In this document: in pieces, positions 49,925 to 59,144 of the stretch
Layout of the letters: the number at the start of each line of letters is the position of its first letter
Numbering within the stretch: the stretch's first letter is position 1
NCBI RefSeq assembly: GCF_004116405.1
Contig: NZ_SDIC01000012.1
Coordinates: forward strand, 95,087-159,086
From: Halegenticoccus tardaugens
GTDB lineage: Archaea > Halobacteriota > Halobacteria > Halobacteriales > Haloferacaceae
Length of the DNA: 64,000 bases
Direction of reading: 5' to 3'
Made by a program: the position numbers and the translations under genes
Notes under the pieces: generated by a model
Told to the model about the DNA's origin: nothing
Seen by the model: only the letters and a program-made list of their open reading frames with translations
Database searches by the model: none

Positions 49925-51421
49925 TCAGCCCTGCGGGCTGTAGTTCGGGGCTTCGTCGGTGATCATCACGTCGTGCGGGTGGCCCTCGGTTTGGCCCGCC
50001 GCGGAGACGCGGACGAACCGGGCGCGCTCTTTGAACCCGGGGACGGTCTCCGCGCCGACGTAGCCCATGCCGGACTTCATGCCGCCGACGAGCTGGTGGA
50101 GTTCGGAAGCGAGCGTCCCCTTGTACGGGGTCGCAGCCTCGACGCCCTCGGGGACGAAGTCCTCGTCGTCGTCGGCGTCTTTGAGGTAGCGATCGCCGCC
50201 GCCCGAGCGCATCGCGCCCACGCTCCCCATGCCGCGGTACTGCTTGTACTTCTTGCCGTTCATCGTGATGACGCGACCCGGGGCCGCGTCCGTGCCGGCG
50301 AAGTACGAGCCGAGCATGACCGCGTCAGCGCCCGCCGCGATCGCCTTGATCGCGTCCCCGGAGTAGCGGATCCCCCCGTCGGCGATGACGGGGACGTCGT
50401 GCGCGGCGGCCACGTCGGCGACCTCCGCGACGGCGGTGATCTGGGGCATCCCCGCGCCGGTGACGACGCGCGTCGTGCAGATGCTGCCCGGGCCGATGCC
50501 GACCTTGACGCCGTCGGCGAAGTCGACGACCGCCTCGGCGGCCTCGCGGGTGCCGACGTTGCCGACGACGACGTCGGCGTCGACGGACGCTTTGATCTCG
50601 CGAGCGCTGTCGATGACGTTCATGTTGTGCGCGTGCGCGCAGTCGATGAAGAGCACGTCCGCGCCCGCCTCGGCGGCGGCGGTCGCGCGGTCGTCCTCGA
50701 AGGGACCGACCGCGACGCCGCAGCGGAGCCGTCCGGCCTCGTCGCGGGCGGCGTCCTCGTGCTCTCGTCGCTGGAGGATGCCCTGCATGGTGACGAGGCC
50801 GACGAGGTGGTCCTCCTCGTCGACGATCGGCACGCGCTCGATCTTGTGTTCGTACATGAGTTCGAGCGCCTCGCGGGCGGTGACGTCCTGTCCGGCCGTG
50901 ATGACCTTGTCCGTCATCGCCTCGCGAACCTCGTCGCGCTCGCCGACTTCGAGGTACGGCCGGATGTCCGTCCCCGAGATGATCCCGAGCACCGTGTCGT
51001 CGTCGGCGACGACCGGCGCGCCCGAGACGCCCTCGCGCTCCATCATCTCGTCGACCTGCCGGACGGTCTGGTCGGGTTCCGCGGTGACCACGTCGTCGCG
51101 CTGGATGACGAGCTCGTCCGCCCGCTTGACGCGGCGGATCTCCTCCATCATCTCCTCGATCGTCATGTTGCGATGGAGGACGCCGAGACCGCCCTCCCGG
51201 GCCATCCCGATCGCCATATCGCTCTCCGTGACGGTGTCCATCGCCGCGGAGAGGACGGGCACGTTCAGTTCGACGTTCGTGGAGACGCGGGTGGACACGT
51301 TCGCGTCGTCCGGTTCGACTCGGCTCTCCATCGGTCGAAGCAACACGTCGTCGAACGTCAGCGACTCCGGCACGCGGAGCTTCTCCGAAAAGCATTCTCG
51401 GTCGGGAACGTCGTTCGCCAT
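49925..51421 (-). CDS. guaB: Inosine-5'-monophosphate dehydrogenase
   Basis: 498 residues. A TIM barrel is interrupted by tandem CBS domains (~95-215). The catalytic Cys loop is GIGPGSICTTRVVTGAG near residue 303; GSYFAGTDAAPG and the flap region YKQYRGMGSVGAM follow. It oxidises IMP to XMP with NAD+, the first committed step to GMP. ATG at 51421 is chosen over 51430 for the family-like start MANDVPDRECF. It appears monocistronic. Confidence 0.95.
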   Translation of the reverse strand: MANDVPDRECFSEKLRVPESLTFDDVLLRPMESRVEPDDANVSTRVSTNVELNVPVLSAAMDTVTESDMAIGMAREGGLGVLHRNMTIEEMMEEIRRVKRADELVIQRDDVVTAEPDQTVRQVDEMMEREGVSGAPVVADDDTVLGIISGTDIRPYLEVGERDEVREAMTDKVITAGQDVTAREALELMYEHKIERVPIVDEEDHLVGLVTMQGILQRREHEDAARDEAGRLRCGVAVGPFEDDRATAAAEAGADVLFIDCAHAHNMNVIDSAREIKASVDADVVVGNVGTREAAEAVVDFADGVKVGIGPGSICTTRVVTGAGMPQITAVAEVADVAAAHDVPVIADGGIRYSGDAIKAIAAGADAVMLGSYFAGTDAAPGRVITMNGKKYKQYRGMGSVGAMRSGGGDRYLKDADDDEDFVPEGVEAATPYKGTLASELHQLVGGMKSGMGYVGAETVPGFKERARFVRVSAAGQTEGHPHDVMITDEAPNYSPQG

Positions 51422-51741
51422 ATAAACCATCTACAGGCCCTGGACAAAAACGTTCCGAGATCGCACGTCTCTGCGGGTGTCACACACGAGATGGAGATAA
51501 TATGTGCATGTGCGTGCTCATTCTTCGAACCGTAACTGTCAGTCTACGGTGTTTTTCCGGAGGTCACCCCGGACAGGCAATATTCGCCTCTGGCGCAGCT
51601 TTTCGCTGATGATATTCTATTACTCGACCCCGAGTACCAGCAAAGCGTAGCCATACCTTATATACTCTCCCGAATGTTCCGGTGATGCGTGCGGGCATTT
51701 CCCACACAACGCTTAATAGTCCGGTCGGAATGTGTTCAACC
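51422..51741. other. 320-bp spacer between guaB and small gene
   Basis: Contains the guaB upstream region, an A+T-rich zone near 51600-51670 with an ATATACTC octamer (51660-51667), and the TATA box TTAATA at 51713-51718 for the next gene. No other gene supported. Confidence 0.5.
51713..51718 (+). promoter_or_regulatory. TATA box of small gene
   Basis: TTAATA 24-29 bases before the ATG at 51742. Confidence 0.5.
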
Positions 51742-51918
51742 ATGGACTCCGACAGTCCCATCGCGCCGCGCACTGCCGGTCAGACGATTCTCGGCTCCGG
51801 CACCCTCTTTACAGCGATGTGGAACACACTCAAATCGGAGTTCGAGTTCGGATTCCGGGCGGGTGGTTCCTCGGAGTCGTACTCACATCGCCGCTTGGCC
51901 GAAGGTGACGGCCGTTAG
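51742..51918 (+). CDS. 58-residue haloarchaeal protein of unknown function
   Basis: MDSDSPIAPRTAGQTILGSG, a short hydrophobic helix around LGSGTLFTAMWNTL, and a polar tail. No family recognised. The well-placed TATA box, leaderless spacing, and the downstream co-directional gene seven bases later support it as real and co-transcribed with the DUF5794-type membrane protein. Confidence 0.55.
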   Translation: MDSDSPIAPRTAGQTILGSGTLFTAMWNTLKSEFEFGFRAGGSSESYSHRRLAEGDGR

Positions 51919-51924
51919 CGTGGA

Positions 51925-52890
51925 ATGAGCGTCTCACGCCACCCGATCGCGCTCGGTTTAGAGCGGCAGGTCGGCGGCGCGACCCGCCTCCTCGCGACGG
52001 TGATGGCCCTGCCGCTGATCGACGGGATCTTCCCGGCGCTCGTCCTGGCGGGCGCGTTGACCGTCCCCTTCGGCATCGTCGAGACGGGCCTGCTCATCTT
52101 CGGCGGGTCGGCCACCGTGGCGGTCATCCTCGCCGAGATGGACGGCACCCCGCGCGAACAGGCGACCTCCGTGCTCCTGCTCGGGGCGGTGCTGATCCCG
52201 GTCGCGGCAGTCGAGGCGGCGTTCGCGCCGACCATCGAGAGCCTGCTGACCATGGCGGTCTTCGAGCGGTTCGCGGGGGTCGTCATCCTCGCCGTCGCGG
52301 CGAAGACCGCGAGCGCGCAGGTCGGCGACTACCTCCCCCGCCCGGGCGTCATCATCGGCCTCGGGCTGGTCGCCAGCGTCGACCCGTCAGGGGCGGAGCT
52401 GGTCGTCAACCCCGACCCGGTGCTCGTCGCGAAGGCCGCGGCGGCCGCGGGCGTCGGCGTCGGGTTCGCGCTGCTCGTCGCGCTGCTCGGTCCGCGCCTG
52501 CGCGGAGCGGTCGACATCGACCGGTTCCGCTTCGGTAGCTCGGTCGCGCTCGGCATGCTCGCGCTGTCGGTGCTCGGGCTGATGCCCACGGACGCCCCCG
52601 TCGCGCTCGGCGTGCTCTGCGTCACCGCCGCGTTCGCGTTCGACCTCGGCGGTACCGACGCCGGCACGTCCGACGCCGCGGCCATAACCGACGGCGGCGA
52701 CGGGAGCGACGACGGCGACGGGGGTGACGACGGCGCCGCGGGCGACGGTCGCGACGCCGCCGAAACGAACCGTCGCGGCGGACCCGCCGCCCAGCTAGCC
52801 GCCGATCGCGGCGAAGAGGTCGCCGGATCGAAGTCGGAGCAGGAGTACGGTTACCCCGGGGACGACGACTCGCGGGCGCCGTGGTTGTGA
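51925..52890 (+). CDS. DUF5794-type haloarchaeal membrane protein
   Basis: 321 residues. About six hydrophobic segments in residues 15-240 (LATVMALPLIDGIFPALVLA, IPVAAVEAAFAPTIESLLTM region), then an 80-residue Asp/Gly-rich cytoplasmic tail. No transporter signature is recognised. The family is restricted to Halobacteria as far as I know. The DUF5795-type zinc-ribbon gene follows 82 bases later and commonly accompanies it. Confidence 0.75.
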   Translation: MSVSRHPIALGLERQVGGATRLLATVMALPLIDGIFPALVLAGALTVPFGIVETGLLIFGGSATVAVILAEMDGTPREQATSVLLLGAVLIPVAAVEAAFAPTIESLLTMAVFERFAGVVILAVAAKTASAQVGDYLPRPGVIIGLGLVASVDPSGAELVVNPDPVLVAKAAAAAGVGVGFALLVALLGPRLRGAVDIDRFRFGSSVALGMLALSVLGLMPTDAPVALGVLCVTAAFAFDLGGTDAGTSDAAAITDGGDGSDDGDGGDDGAAGDGRDAAETNRRGGPAAQLAADRGEEVAGSKSEQEYGYPGDDDSRAPWL

Positions 52891-52972
52891 GCCGGCGCGC
52901 CGACGGCGGGGTTCCCTCCGCGATCGGTTTCGAGGACCGAGGGCTTAGGTGGTTTCGGCGAGTGGCTCCGCT

Positions 52973-53194
52973 ATGAGCAACCGCGTCGTTCAGGGGCGAA
53001 TGGTGACGCCGGAGCGCCTCGCCGAACTCGTCGAGGGCGAACGGCCGATGGAGGCCGAAGCCATCGAGGACGCAGAGCGCGACTGCCCGGAGTGCGGCGG
53101 CAACGTCCTCACGGTCGGCTACATGCCGAGCGTGACCGAGTTCGTGGTCGGGTACAAGTGCCAGGATTGCGACTGGGCGGAGACCGACAGGTGA
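52973..53194 (+). CDS. DUF5795-type zinc-ribbon protein
   Basis: 73 residues. C-x2-C knuckles CPEC and CQDC, about 30 residues apart, in NVLTVGYMPSVTEFVVGYKC, consistent with one structural zinc. The start at 52973 removes eight unrelated upstream residues. Function unknown. Confidence 0.78.
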   Translation: MSNRVVQGRMVTPERLAELVEGERPMEAEAIEDAERDCPECGGNVLTVGYMPSVTEFVVGYKCQDCDWAETDR

Positions 53195-53275
53195 TCGCGC
53201 GTCGGGCTTCCGTCGCCGCTATCGTTCGGGGACAATCGAAATCCCTTTAGGGCGATTCGCCTTACGAGGTGGTGC

Positions 53276-53449
53276 GGGGTCGTGGCCAAGCCAGGGATGG
53301 CGACTGACTCCAGAGGCAACGCCCGGTGACGAACTCCAGACTGATATACTGAGCGACCGACTGATCATCGGTCGCGTTGACGACCCTCTGGAGTACCGAG
53401 GCGGACCGGAGATATCAGTCGATCGGGGGTTCAAATCCCTCCGACCCCA
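53276..53449 (+). tRNA. tRNA-Trp (CCA) with 100-nt intron
   Basis: Exon 1 is 53276-53313 and exon 2 is 53414-53449, giving a 74-nt mature tRNA. The 7-bp acceptor stem GGGGTCG/CGACCCC, D-arm GCCA/TGGC, anticodon stem ACTGA/TCAGT with loop CTCCAGA, and T-loop TTCAAAT are all intact; discriminator A, no encoded CCA. The bulge-helix-bulge is visible: bulge AGA, four-bp helix CTCC/GGAG, bulge ATA, cut after G37. The intron contains two TGACGA boxes (53327, 53378) and several CTGA boxes, like the C/D guide RNA in other haloarchaeal tRNA-Trp introns, and a 9-nt stretch (53385-53393) complementary to the anticodon region. Confidence 0.95.
53314..53413 (+). ncRNA. tRNA-Trp intron, probable box C/D guide RNA
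   Basis: 100 nt excised by the archaeal splicing endonuclease. TGACGA boxes and CTGA boxes alternate as C/D' and C'/D motifs would. In other haloarchaea the corresponding intron directs 2'-O-methylation of the pre-tRNA itself; assignment here rests on the boxes and the host gene. Confidence 0.6.
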
Positions 53450-53737
53450 TTTGCAATAAAAATCTTGAGGGCCTTCGATTTTCGTCCCGAACGTCGCGGT
53501 TCGAGCCGCCGGTCTCGCCGACGTGGCGGCGACGCGGATCGCGCATCCGATCTGGATCAACCCGACGCTGAACGTCGTCGGAATTCGGCGGTTGCTACGA
53601 CGAGTCCGTCGCGTGCCAATCGGCGAGATCCCCAGCCCCACGACCGTCCATCACCTTCGCCTACCTCTCCGAAAACGGATAATTTCATAATTATAAACTA
53701 CGCAACATATACGTCGCGCGGAGTCTCACGGTGAGGC

Positions 53738-55108
53738 ATGCGAAACGCTCTGCTCGCTGTTGCTCTCGCGTTGTTGGTAGCGCTCGCCGGGTGCGGGGGT
53801 CTCGGGGGAGACCAAGATTCGCCGACGGCGACGGACGCGCCGGCTACCACAGAGGCGTCGGAGTCGCCGACGGAAACCACAAACGCGGAGACGACGGAGC
53901 AGCCGCGAGCGGAAACCGAGCGGTCGCCGACCGAGCAACCGCGGACGGGGACGCCGACCGCCGAACCGCCGACCGAGACCGAAACGCCCGAATCGTCGCC
54001 GACGGAGACGCCCGAACAAACGCCGGCGGAGACGGAGACGCCGGAACCCACTCCGACCGAAACCCCGACGCCGGAACCGACGCCGACGGCCACCCCGACG
54101 CCGACGGAGACGCCGGAATCGTCGCCGGCGCCCGAGGATCCCCCGTCCGACGGTGAGACCGACGGCACGCTCGAAGTCCACACGATCAACGTCGGGCAGG
54201 GGGACGCGGCGCTCGTCGTCGGTCCGACCGGGGAGACGATGCTCATCGACTCCGGCGACTGGCGGAACGACGGCGAGGAGGTCATCGCCTACCTCGAAAA
54301 ACACGACGTGGATCGGATCGACTACCTCGTGACGACCCACCCCGACGCCGACCACATCGGCGGGCACGCGGCGGTCATCGACCACTACGAGACGGAGAAA
54401 GACGGCGTCGGCCAGGTGTGGGACCCCGGCGTGACGAGCACGTCCCAGACCTACGACCGATACCTGGACGCCGTCGAGCGGCACGACGTCGACCTCATTC
54501 GAGCGCAAGAGGGAGATACGATCCCGCTCGAAGGGACGGACGTGAAGCTCTACAATCCGGCCGCGGACAGCGAGCTGGACGACTCGAACGACGACAGCAT
54601 CGTCCTCCGCGTCGAGCGCGGCGAGAGCAGCTTCCTGTTCACCGCCGACGCCGAGCGGACCGCGGAGTCGCGGATGGTCGGCGAGTACGGGTCGGAACTG
54701 GACTCGGACGTCTACCTCGGCGGGCACCACGGAAGCGCGACGAGTTCGAGCGGCGAGTTCCTCGACGTCGTCGATCCGCGCGCCGCGATGCTCTCCAGCG
54801 CGTACGACTCGCAGTACGGCCACCCGAGCGAGGAGACGCTGGAGCGCCTCGCCGAGCGCTCGATTCCGACGTACTGGACGGGGGTTCACGGCACGACCGT
54901 CTTCGAGAGCGACGGCGACGCGATAACCGTCCGAACGCAGGCGGACGCGACGACCGACCCGCTCGAACTCAAGGACGAACCGGAGGCGACGATGGCCCCG
55001 ACCGCCGCCACCGAGCGACGGACGAGCTTCGACGCCGCGTCGGGCGAGCGGAATGCGATCGACGCGCCGTCGACGTCCGCGCTCGGCCCGCAGTGGAGTG
55101 TCGCGTGA
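53738..55108 (+). CDS. Secreted lipoprotein with ComEC-type metallo-beta-lactamase domain
   Basis: 456 residues. Signal and lipobox LLVALAGCGG, then a ~120-residue Thr/Pro/Glu stalk (ETPEPTPTETPTPEPTPTAT), then an MBL domain from residue 147: VHTINVGQGDAALVV, the metal motif TTHPDADHIGG, YLGGHHGSATSS. This is the ComEC/Rec2-related hydrolase group, often linked to nuclease activity on DNA. Anchored outside the cell by the stalk. The TGATG overlap at 55106-55110 couples it to the DUF3006 gene. Confidence 0.88.
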   Translation: MRNALLAVALALLVALAGCGGLGGDQDSPTATDAPATTEASESPTETTNAETTEQPRAETERSPTEQPRTGTPTAEPPTETETPESSPTETPEQTPAETETPEPTPTETPTPEPTPTATPTPTETPESSPAPEDPPSDGETDGTLEVHTINVGQGDAALVVGPTGETMLIDSGDWRNDGEEVIAYLEKHDVDRIDYLVTTHPDADHIGGHAAVIDHYETEKDGVGQVWDPGVTSTSQTYDRYLDAVERHDVDLIRAQEGDTIPLEGTDVKLYNPAADSELDDSNDDSIVLRVERGESSFLFTADAERTAESRMVGEYGSELDSDVYLGGHHGSATSSSGEFLDVVDPRAAMLSSAYDSQYGHPSEETLERLAERSIPTYWTGVHGTTVFESDGDAITVRTQADATTDPLELKDEPEATMAPTAATERRTSFDAASGERNAIDAPSTSALGPQWSVA

Positions 55109-55386
55109 TGGTCGACGACGGATCCTACACCGCGACCGTCGACCGCGTCGAGGGCGGGCGCGCCGTCGTCCTCGTCGAGGGCGACGACGAGATCCTCGAC
55201 GAGGTCGTGCTCGACGAGGAGCGACTTCCGGCGGACGCGGGCGACGGGGCCGTGCTCTCGGTGGTCGTCGAAGGGGGCGAGGTGGTCGATCTCGAATACG
55301 ACGCGGAGACGACCGACCGGCGAAAGCAAGCGGCGCGGGAGCGGTTCGACCGCCTGTCGAGACGGCCCGACGAGCCGAGGGACTGA
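55108..55386 (+). CDS. DUF3006-family small protein
   Basis: 92 residues. SYTATVDRVEGGRAVVLVEG and LDEVVLDEERLPADAGDGAV match DUF3006, a short beta-barrel-like family regularly encoded beside ComEC-type MBL proteins in bacteria and haloarchaea. Function unknown; coupling by a TGATG overlap implies joint expression. Confidence 0.85.
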   Translation: MVDDGSYTATVDRVEGGRAVVLVEGDDEILDEVVLDEERLPADAGDGAVLSVVVEGGEVVDLEYDAETTDRRKQAARERFDRLSRRPDEPRD

Positions 55387-55450
55387 CCCGGGAACGCGTT
55401 CGGCATCCGCCCGTTTGCGCCCGCGACGTGCAATCGGGAACATTCGTCGT

Positions 55451-56458
55451 TCAGTCCGCGTCCGGAAGCCCCAGCGCGTCGGCGACGACGTCTCCCTCGA
55501 CGAACTCGTACGCTTCGGCTTCCGCCCTCGCTTCGTTCGCCTTTTCGACGCAGTCGTCCGCGGCGTCGTAATCGCCCGCGTCGGCCTCCTCGGCCGCCTC
55601 TCGCATGCTCGCGGCCATCTCGACTTCGAGCTCGCTCACCCGACGCGATTCGTCGCACGCCGCCGCCGCCTCGGCCGCGTCGATTCTCTCCGCCGCCTCG
55701 ACGGCCTCGACGAGTCGGTCGGTTTGCTCGTCGAACCGCCCCCGCGCGTCCTCGAACCGGACCGCCGCCCCGTCGAACTCCTCCTGTTCCCACTCGTCGA
55801 TGGCGTCGTTCCAGTGCTCCATCCCCTCGTTCCCGCGATCGATCGCCTCGCCGTAGCGCGCGAGAACCTCCCGTTTCTCCTCGTAGTCGGCGATCCTGTC
55901 CGCCGCGTCGTTCGACATGACGTCCTTCGGCTCGTCGTCGTGATCGAGTCCGAGCGTGTGCCCGATCTCGTGTTTGACGACCGCGAGGGTCGGCTCGTCG
56001 CCGTACCCGTCGACGATCTCGACGGTAACGTCGTCGGGGGCGACGTCTTCGACGAGGGGCGCACAGCCGGCGATGTCGTCTTCGTGACCGACGTCTCCGC
56101 ACTCGTCTATCGAGTCCACGAGTCGAACGAGGACGTCCGGATCGTCGGCGTTCGCCCGGAGGGCGTACTCGATCCCGTACCCCGCGTACGTCCCGGCGTT
56201 TCGCTCCCAGTATTCGAGCCCCTCGCGGACGAGTTCGACGAACCCGGACCGCGCGTCGACGTCCTGCTCCACCGCGACGACGACCGCCCCGGCCCCCCAC
56301 GGGTTCCCCGTTTCCGCCTCGCGAGATTCCGCCGCGGATTCGTCCGATCGTGCGGCGGACGCCCCGGCGGTCGCGTTTTCTCCTCCTCCCTCCGAATTCG
56401 ACTCGACGCACCCGGCGAGCGTCGTCCCCGTCGCGATCACCAGGTCTCTCCTCTTCAT
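55451..56458 (-). CDS. Zinc-dependent metalloprotease lipoprotein (matrixin-like HExxHxxGxxH)
   Basis: 335 residues. MKRRDLVIATGTTLAGC is a lipoprotein signal. The catalytic helix VVKHEIGHTLGLDHDDEPKD has H-E-x2-H-x2-G-x2-H near residue 163, with a Met-turn candidate DVMSND. The last ~150 residues are a charged helical, coiled-coil-like region (EEFDGAAVRFEDARGRFDEQ). It acts on extracellular or surface proteins. It converges on the DUF3006 gene and stands alone. Confidence 0.85.
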   Translation of the reverse strand: MKRRDLVIATGTTLAGCVESNSEGGGENATAGASAARSDESAAESREAETGNPWGAGAVVVAVEQDVDARSGFVELVREGLEYWERNAGTYAGYGIEYALRANADDPDVLVRLVDSIDECGDVGHEDDIAGCAPLVEDVAPDDVTVEIVDGYGDEPTLAVVKHEIGHTLGLDHDDEPKDVMSNDAADRIADYEEKREVLARYGEAIDRGNEGMEHWNDAIDEWEQEEFDGAAVRFEDARGRFDEQTDRLVEAVEAAERIDAAEAAAACDESRRVSELEVEMAASMREAAEEADAGDYDAADDCVEKANEARAEAEAYEFVEGDVVADALGLPDAD

Positions 56459-56563
56459 CCAATGGATATGTAATTTACCGAATACTGATAACTATGGCGC
56501 TCGGTGATCGGAACGTTCCCGCGACGAGGGGGGCGTGCGGGACGTGGGGGACGTGGGGGAACG

Positions 56564-58210
56564 TCAGTCCGATCGGTTCGACCCTGTCGCGCTTTCTCTC
56601 ACGAGTAGCGCTCCCAGAACGCCCGCGACCGACACGACGACGCACAGCAGCATCGCGCCGTCGAACGCGAAGAGGAACGCCTCGCGCACCACCTGGTCTA
56701 CCTGCCCGGCGGCCTCCGGGGCGAGCCTGCCCAGCTTCGCCTCGGCGGCGTCCGATCCCGACAGCAACCCCTGGATCTCCGTCCGATCCGAGGCATCGAT
56801 CGTCGCGCCGGCGTCGGCGAGCAGCGCGGCCGACCGCTGATTTTCGAGCGTTTTGAACAGCGCCCCGCCGATCGCGACGCCGAAGACGACGCCCAAAATT
56901 CGGAGCATCCCCAGGATTCCCGAGGCCGCGCCGGCCTTGGCGTCCGGAACGGCCGCCATTCCCGCCGTGCTCGAAACGGAGTAGGCGACCCCCAGCCCGA
57001 CGCCCGTGATCACGAGCGCGACGAGCACGACGGCCGTTCCGCTCGTCGGCGAGAGCAGGGCCAAAAGCAGGAACCCCGCCGCCATGAACGTCATGCCCCC
57101 CGCCATCGATCGCCGCGTCCCGATCTCGGCCGCGATCCGATTCGACGCCGTCTCGAACGCGACCAGCGGGACGGTGAACGCGAGGAACACGAGCCCGGTC
57201 CGCAGCGGGGAGTACCCGAGCACGTTCTGGAAGTAGAGCGTGAGGAAAAACAGGAGCGCGCCGACGCCGAAGTTGGAGGTGAAGCCGACGACGTTCGCGC
57301 CGAGGTAGCTGCGGTCGCGGAACAGGTCGAACTCGATCAGCGGATCGCGCAGGCGCGGCTCGGCGACGAGAAACGCCGCGAGCAGGAGCACCGCGACGGC
57401 CAGCGACCCGAGCACGATCGGAGCACCCCAGCCCAGCGTGTCGCCCTGTTGGATGCCGAACACCAGCGCCGCGAGGCCGACGGTGACGGTGAACAACCCG
57501 ACGAGGTCGACGTGACGCTCCACGGTCTCGTCCCGCGACTCGCGCACGGCCGCCAGCGTGAGGACGACCGTGATCGCGGCGATCGGGATGTTGAAGTAGA
57601 AGAACCACCGCCACGAGAACGTCTCGGTGAGGAAGCCGCCGACCAGCGGACCGATCGCGAGACCCGTGCCGCTGACGGCGGCCCACATCGCGATACCCTT
57701 GCCGCGCTCGTCGGGGGGGAAGGCGTCGCTGACGATCGGCAGGGAGGCCGCGAAGAACGCGGCGGCACCGACGCCCTGCACGACGCGAGCGGCGATGAGC
57801 CACCGGTCGCTCTGGGCGAGTCCGCACAGCGCCGACGCGCCGATGAAGACGCCGATACCGACGAACAGCACCCGCCGTCGGCCGAAGATGTCGGCCAGGC
57901 GTCCGAAGGCGACCATCGACGCCGCGAACGCCAGCAGGTAGGCGTTGACCGTCCACTGGAGGCCCGTCGTCGAGGTGTCGAGGTCCCGGCCGATGGTCGG
58001 CAGGGCGACCGTGATCCCGTTGAAATCGACGGTGATGAGGACGATCGCCAGGCCCGTGGCCGCGACCACCCACCACCGGCGGTTCTCCTCCGTGATCCAC
58101 GTCCGTCCGCGCACTCGACGCGGGAGCGACCCCCGTCCCCACCGGGAGCGCGTACTCGCCTGGTCGAGATCCGTCGATTCTTCCGCCTCCATCGGTTCGT
58201 ATGGTACCAT
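56564..58210 (-). CDS. DHA2-family (EmrB/QacA-type) MFS exporter
   Basis: 548 residues, about 14 helices. Motif A is FGRLADIFGRRRVLFVG and motif C lies near GTGLAIGPLVGGFLTETFSW; LQWTVNAYLLAFAASMVAFG is the DHA2 opening helix. It exports drugs or amphiphiles in exchange for protons. GGGAG precedes the ATG at 58210; an alternative ATG lies at 58192. No adjacent regulator of the TetR/MarR kind. Confidence 0.9.
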   Translation of the reverse strand: MVPYEPMEAEESTDLDQASTRSRWGRGSLPRRVRGRTWITEENRRWWVVAATGLAIVLITVDFNGITVALPTIGRDLDTSTTGLQWTVNAYLLAFAASMVAFGRLADIFGRRRVLFVGIGVFIGASALCGLAQSDRWLIAARVVQGVGAAAFFAASLPIVSDAFPPDERGKGIAMWAAVSGTGLAIGPLVGGFLTETFSWRWFFYFNIPIAAITVVLTLAAVRESRDETVERHVDLVGLFTVTVGLAALVFGIQQGDTLGWGAPIVLGSLAVAVLLLAAFLVAEPRLRDPLIEFDLFRDRSYLGANVVGFTSNFGVGALLFFLTLYFQNVLGYSPLRTGLVFLAFTVPLVAFETASNRIAAEIGTRRSMAGGMTFMAAGFLLLALLSPTSGTAVVLVALVITGVGLGVAYSVSSTAGMAAVPDAKAGAASGILGMLRILGVVFGVAIGGALFKTLENQRSAALLADAGATIDASDRTEIQGLLSGSDAAEAKLGRLAPEAAGQVDQVVREAFLFAFDGAMLLCVVVSVAGVLGALLVRESATGSNRSD

Positions 58211-58603
58211 AACGATCTCCCTACCCGAGCCCCCGACTCGGTGTTATCCGTATGACGTGTCACGGCATAATCTCGTATCATCGAAAATCGGACGCTCAGC
58301 GGATCTGCCGGCTAGAGGAGGACGTAGCCGACGAGAACGCCGACGACGGCGACGTTGACGTCGACGCCGACGAGCGCGACCCGGACGACTCCCGTTCGAC
58401 TCGGTCGTCAGGTTCGAGATCGGGACCGGGATCGAAGCCCCCTGCTTGATACTGCGCGCATCACCCTTTTGCCGGTACGTCGGCACGTTTCACTCGAACG
58501 GGCACGCCGTGCACCCGTCCCCGAGAACGGTGGGGCGGCATTTCGGTCCACTCGCGCGACGCGATTCGCACGTCCCTGCGCGTTCCGAACGGAGGTCACA
58601 CCG
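58211..58603. other. 393-bp intergenic region
   Basis: Contains the exporter's upstream region and, next to the following gene, a strong Shine-Dalgarno GGAGGT (58591-58596). A short hydrophobic minus-strand frame at 58314-58390 lacks a start codon. Nothing else supported. Confidence 0.5.
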
Positions 58604-58819
58604 ATGCTAACACAGGCTCGAACTCGTCGGAGCGACGATAATCGTCGGGAGTACTGCACGGAGTGCGGAGAAAAAGCGCCTCAGCGGGCGAAGATAACGA
58701 TCGAGCAGACCCACGGCGACGCCGTCGTCGCGGAGAACGTCAAGTTCGCCCGGGTTCCCTGTCGGACGACGGTCTGCCTGCGCTGCGGAGCGACGAGTCG
58801 CGAACGAATGAACGAGTGA
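58604..58819 (+). CDS. Small zinc-ribbon protein 1 (DUF7835-like)
   Basis: 71 residues. C-x2-C pairs CTEC and CLRC bracket a ~40-residue beta segment (KITIEQTHGDAVVAENVKFA). GGAGGT lies eight bases upstream of the ATG. It is paralogous to the next gene, 40 bases on. Function unknown; probably binds zinc and protein or nucleic acid. Confidence 0.75.
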   Translation: MLTQARTRRSDDNRREYCTECGEKAPQRAKITIEQTHGDAVVAENVKFARVPCRTTVCLRCGATSRERMNE

Positions 58820-58859
58820 GCAGTCGCCGAACGGAACGCCGACCCAACATCCACAGCCT

Positions 58860-59060
58860 ATGTCACAACCCGAAGATTCGATAGAGACGGTCGAAGAGAC
58901 GTGCGATCGGTGCGGGGAGCCGACGGAACACGTGATCTCGATCGATCTCGTCACGGAGAGCGATCGAGAGCAAAACGAGGAGTACTCGCGCGAACCGTAC
59001 CGCGTGAGCGAGTGCACAGAGTGCGGCGAAACGCGAAAGTTACGCATGAACAACGCGTGA
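58860..59060 (+). CDS. Small zinc-ribbon protein 2 (DUF7835-like)
   Basis: 66 residues with CDRC and CTEC knuckles and the same terminal pattern (C-x2-C, G-E-T-R-K-L-R-M-N, against G-A-T-S-R-E-R-M-N in its neighbour). The gap to the first gene is 40 bases, so they are one operon and probably a duplication. Confidence 0.78.
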   Translation: MSQPEDSIETVEETCDRCGEPTEHVISIDLVTESDREQNEEYSREPYRVSECTECGETRKLRMNNA

Positions 59061-59144
59061 AGAACCCGCGTTGGCGCTGAATCGGCGCTGAATCGACCGA
59101 TTCGGTCGGTCGAATCCGAAAGAGAGACGTCCGACGAACGACGT

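Noticed and set aside
51564..51773. 69-codon minus-strand frame overlapping the small gene at 51742
   Set aside because: No promoter, and it antisense-covers the TATA box of the plus-strand gene, which has better support.
53219..53641. Minus-strand frame over the tRNA
   Set aside because: It includes the artefactual peptide typical of reading a tRNA 3' end backwards (GRRDLNPRST); the tRNA-Trp structure is convincing.
58314..58390. Short hydrophobic minus-strand peptide ending VLVGYVLL
   Set aside because: It looks like a small membrane protein but has an upstream in-frame stop and no ATG, GTG or TTG start.
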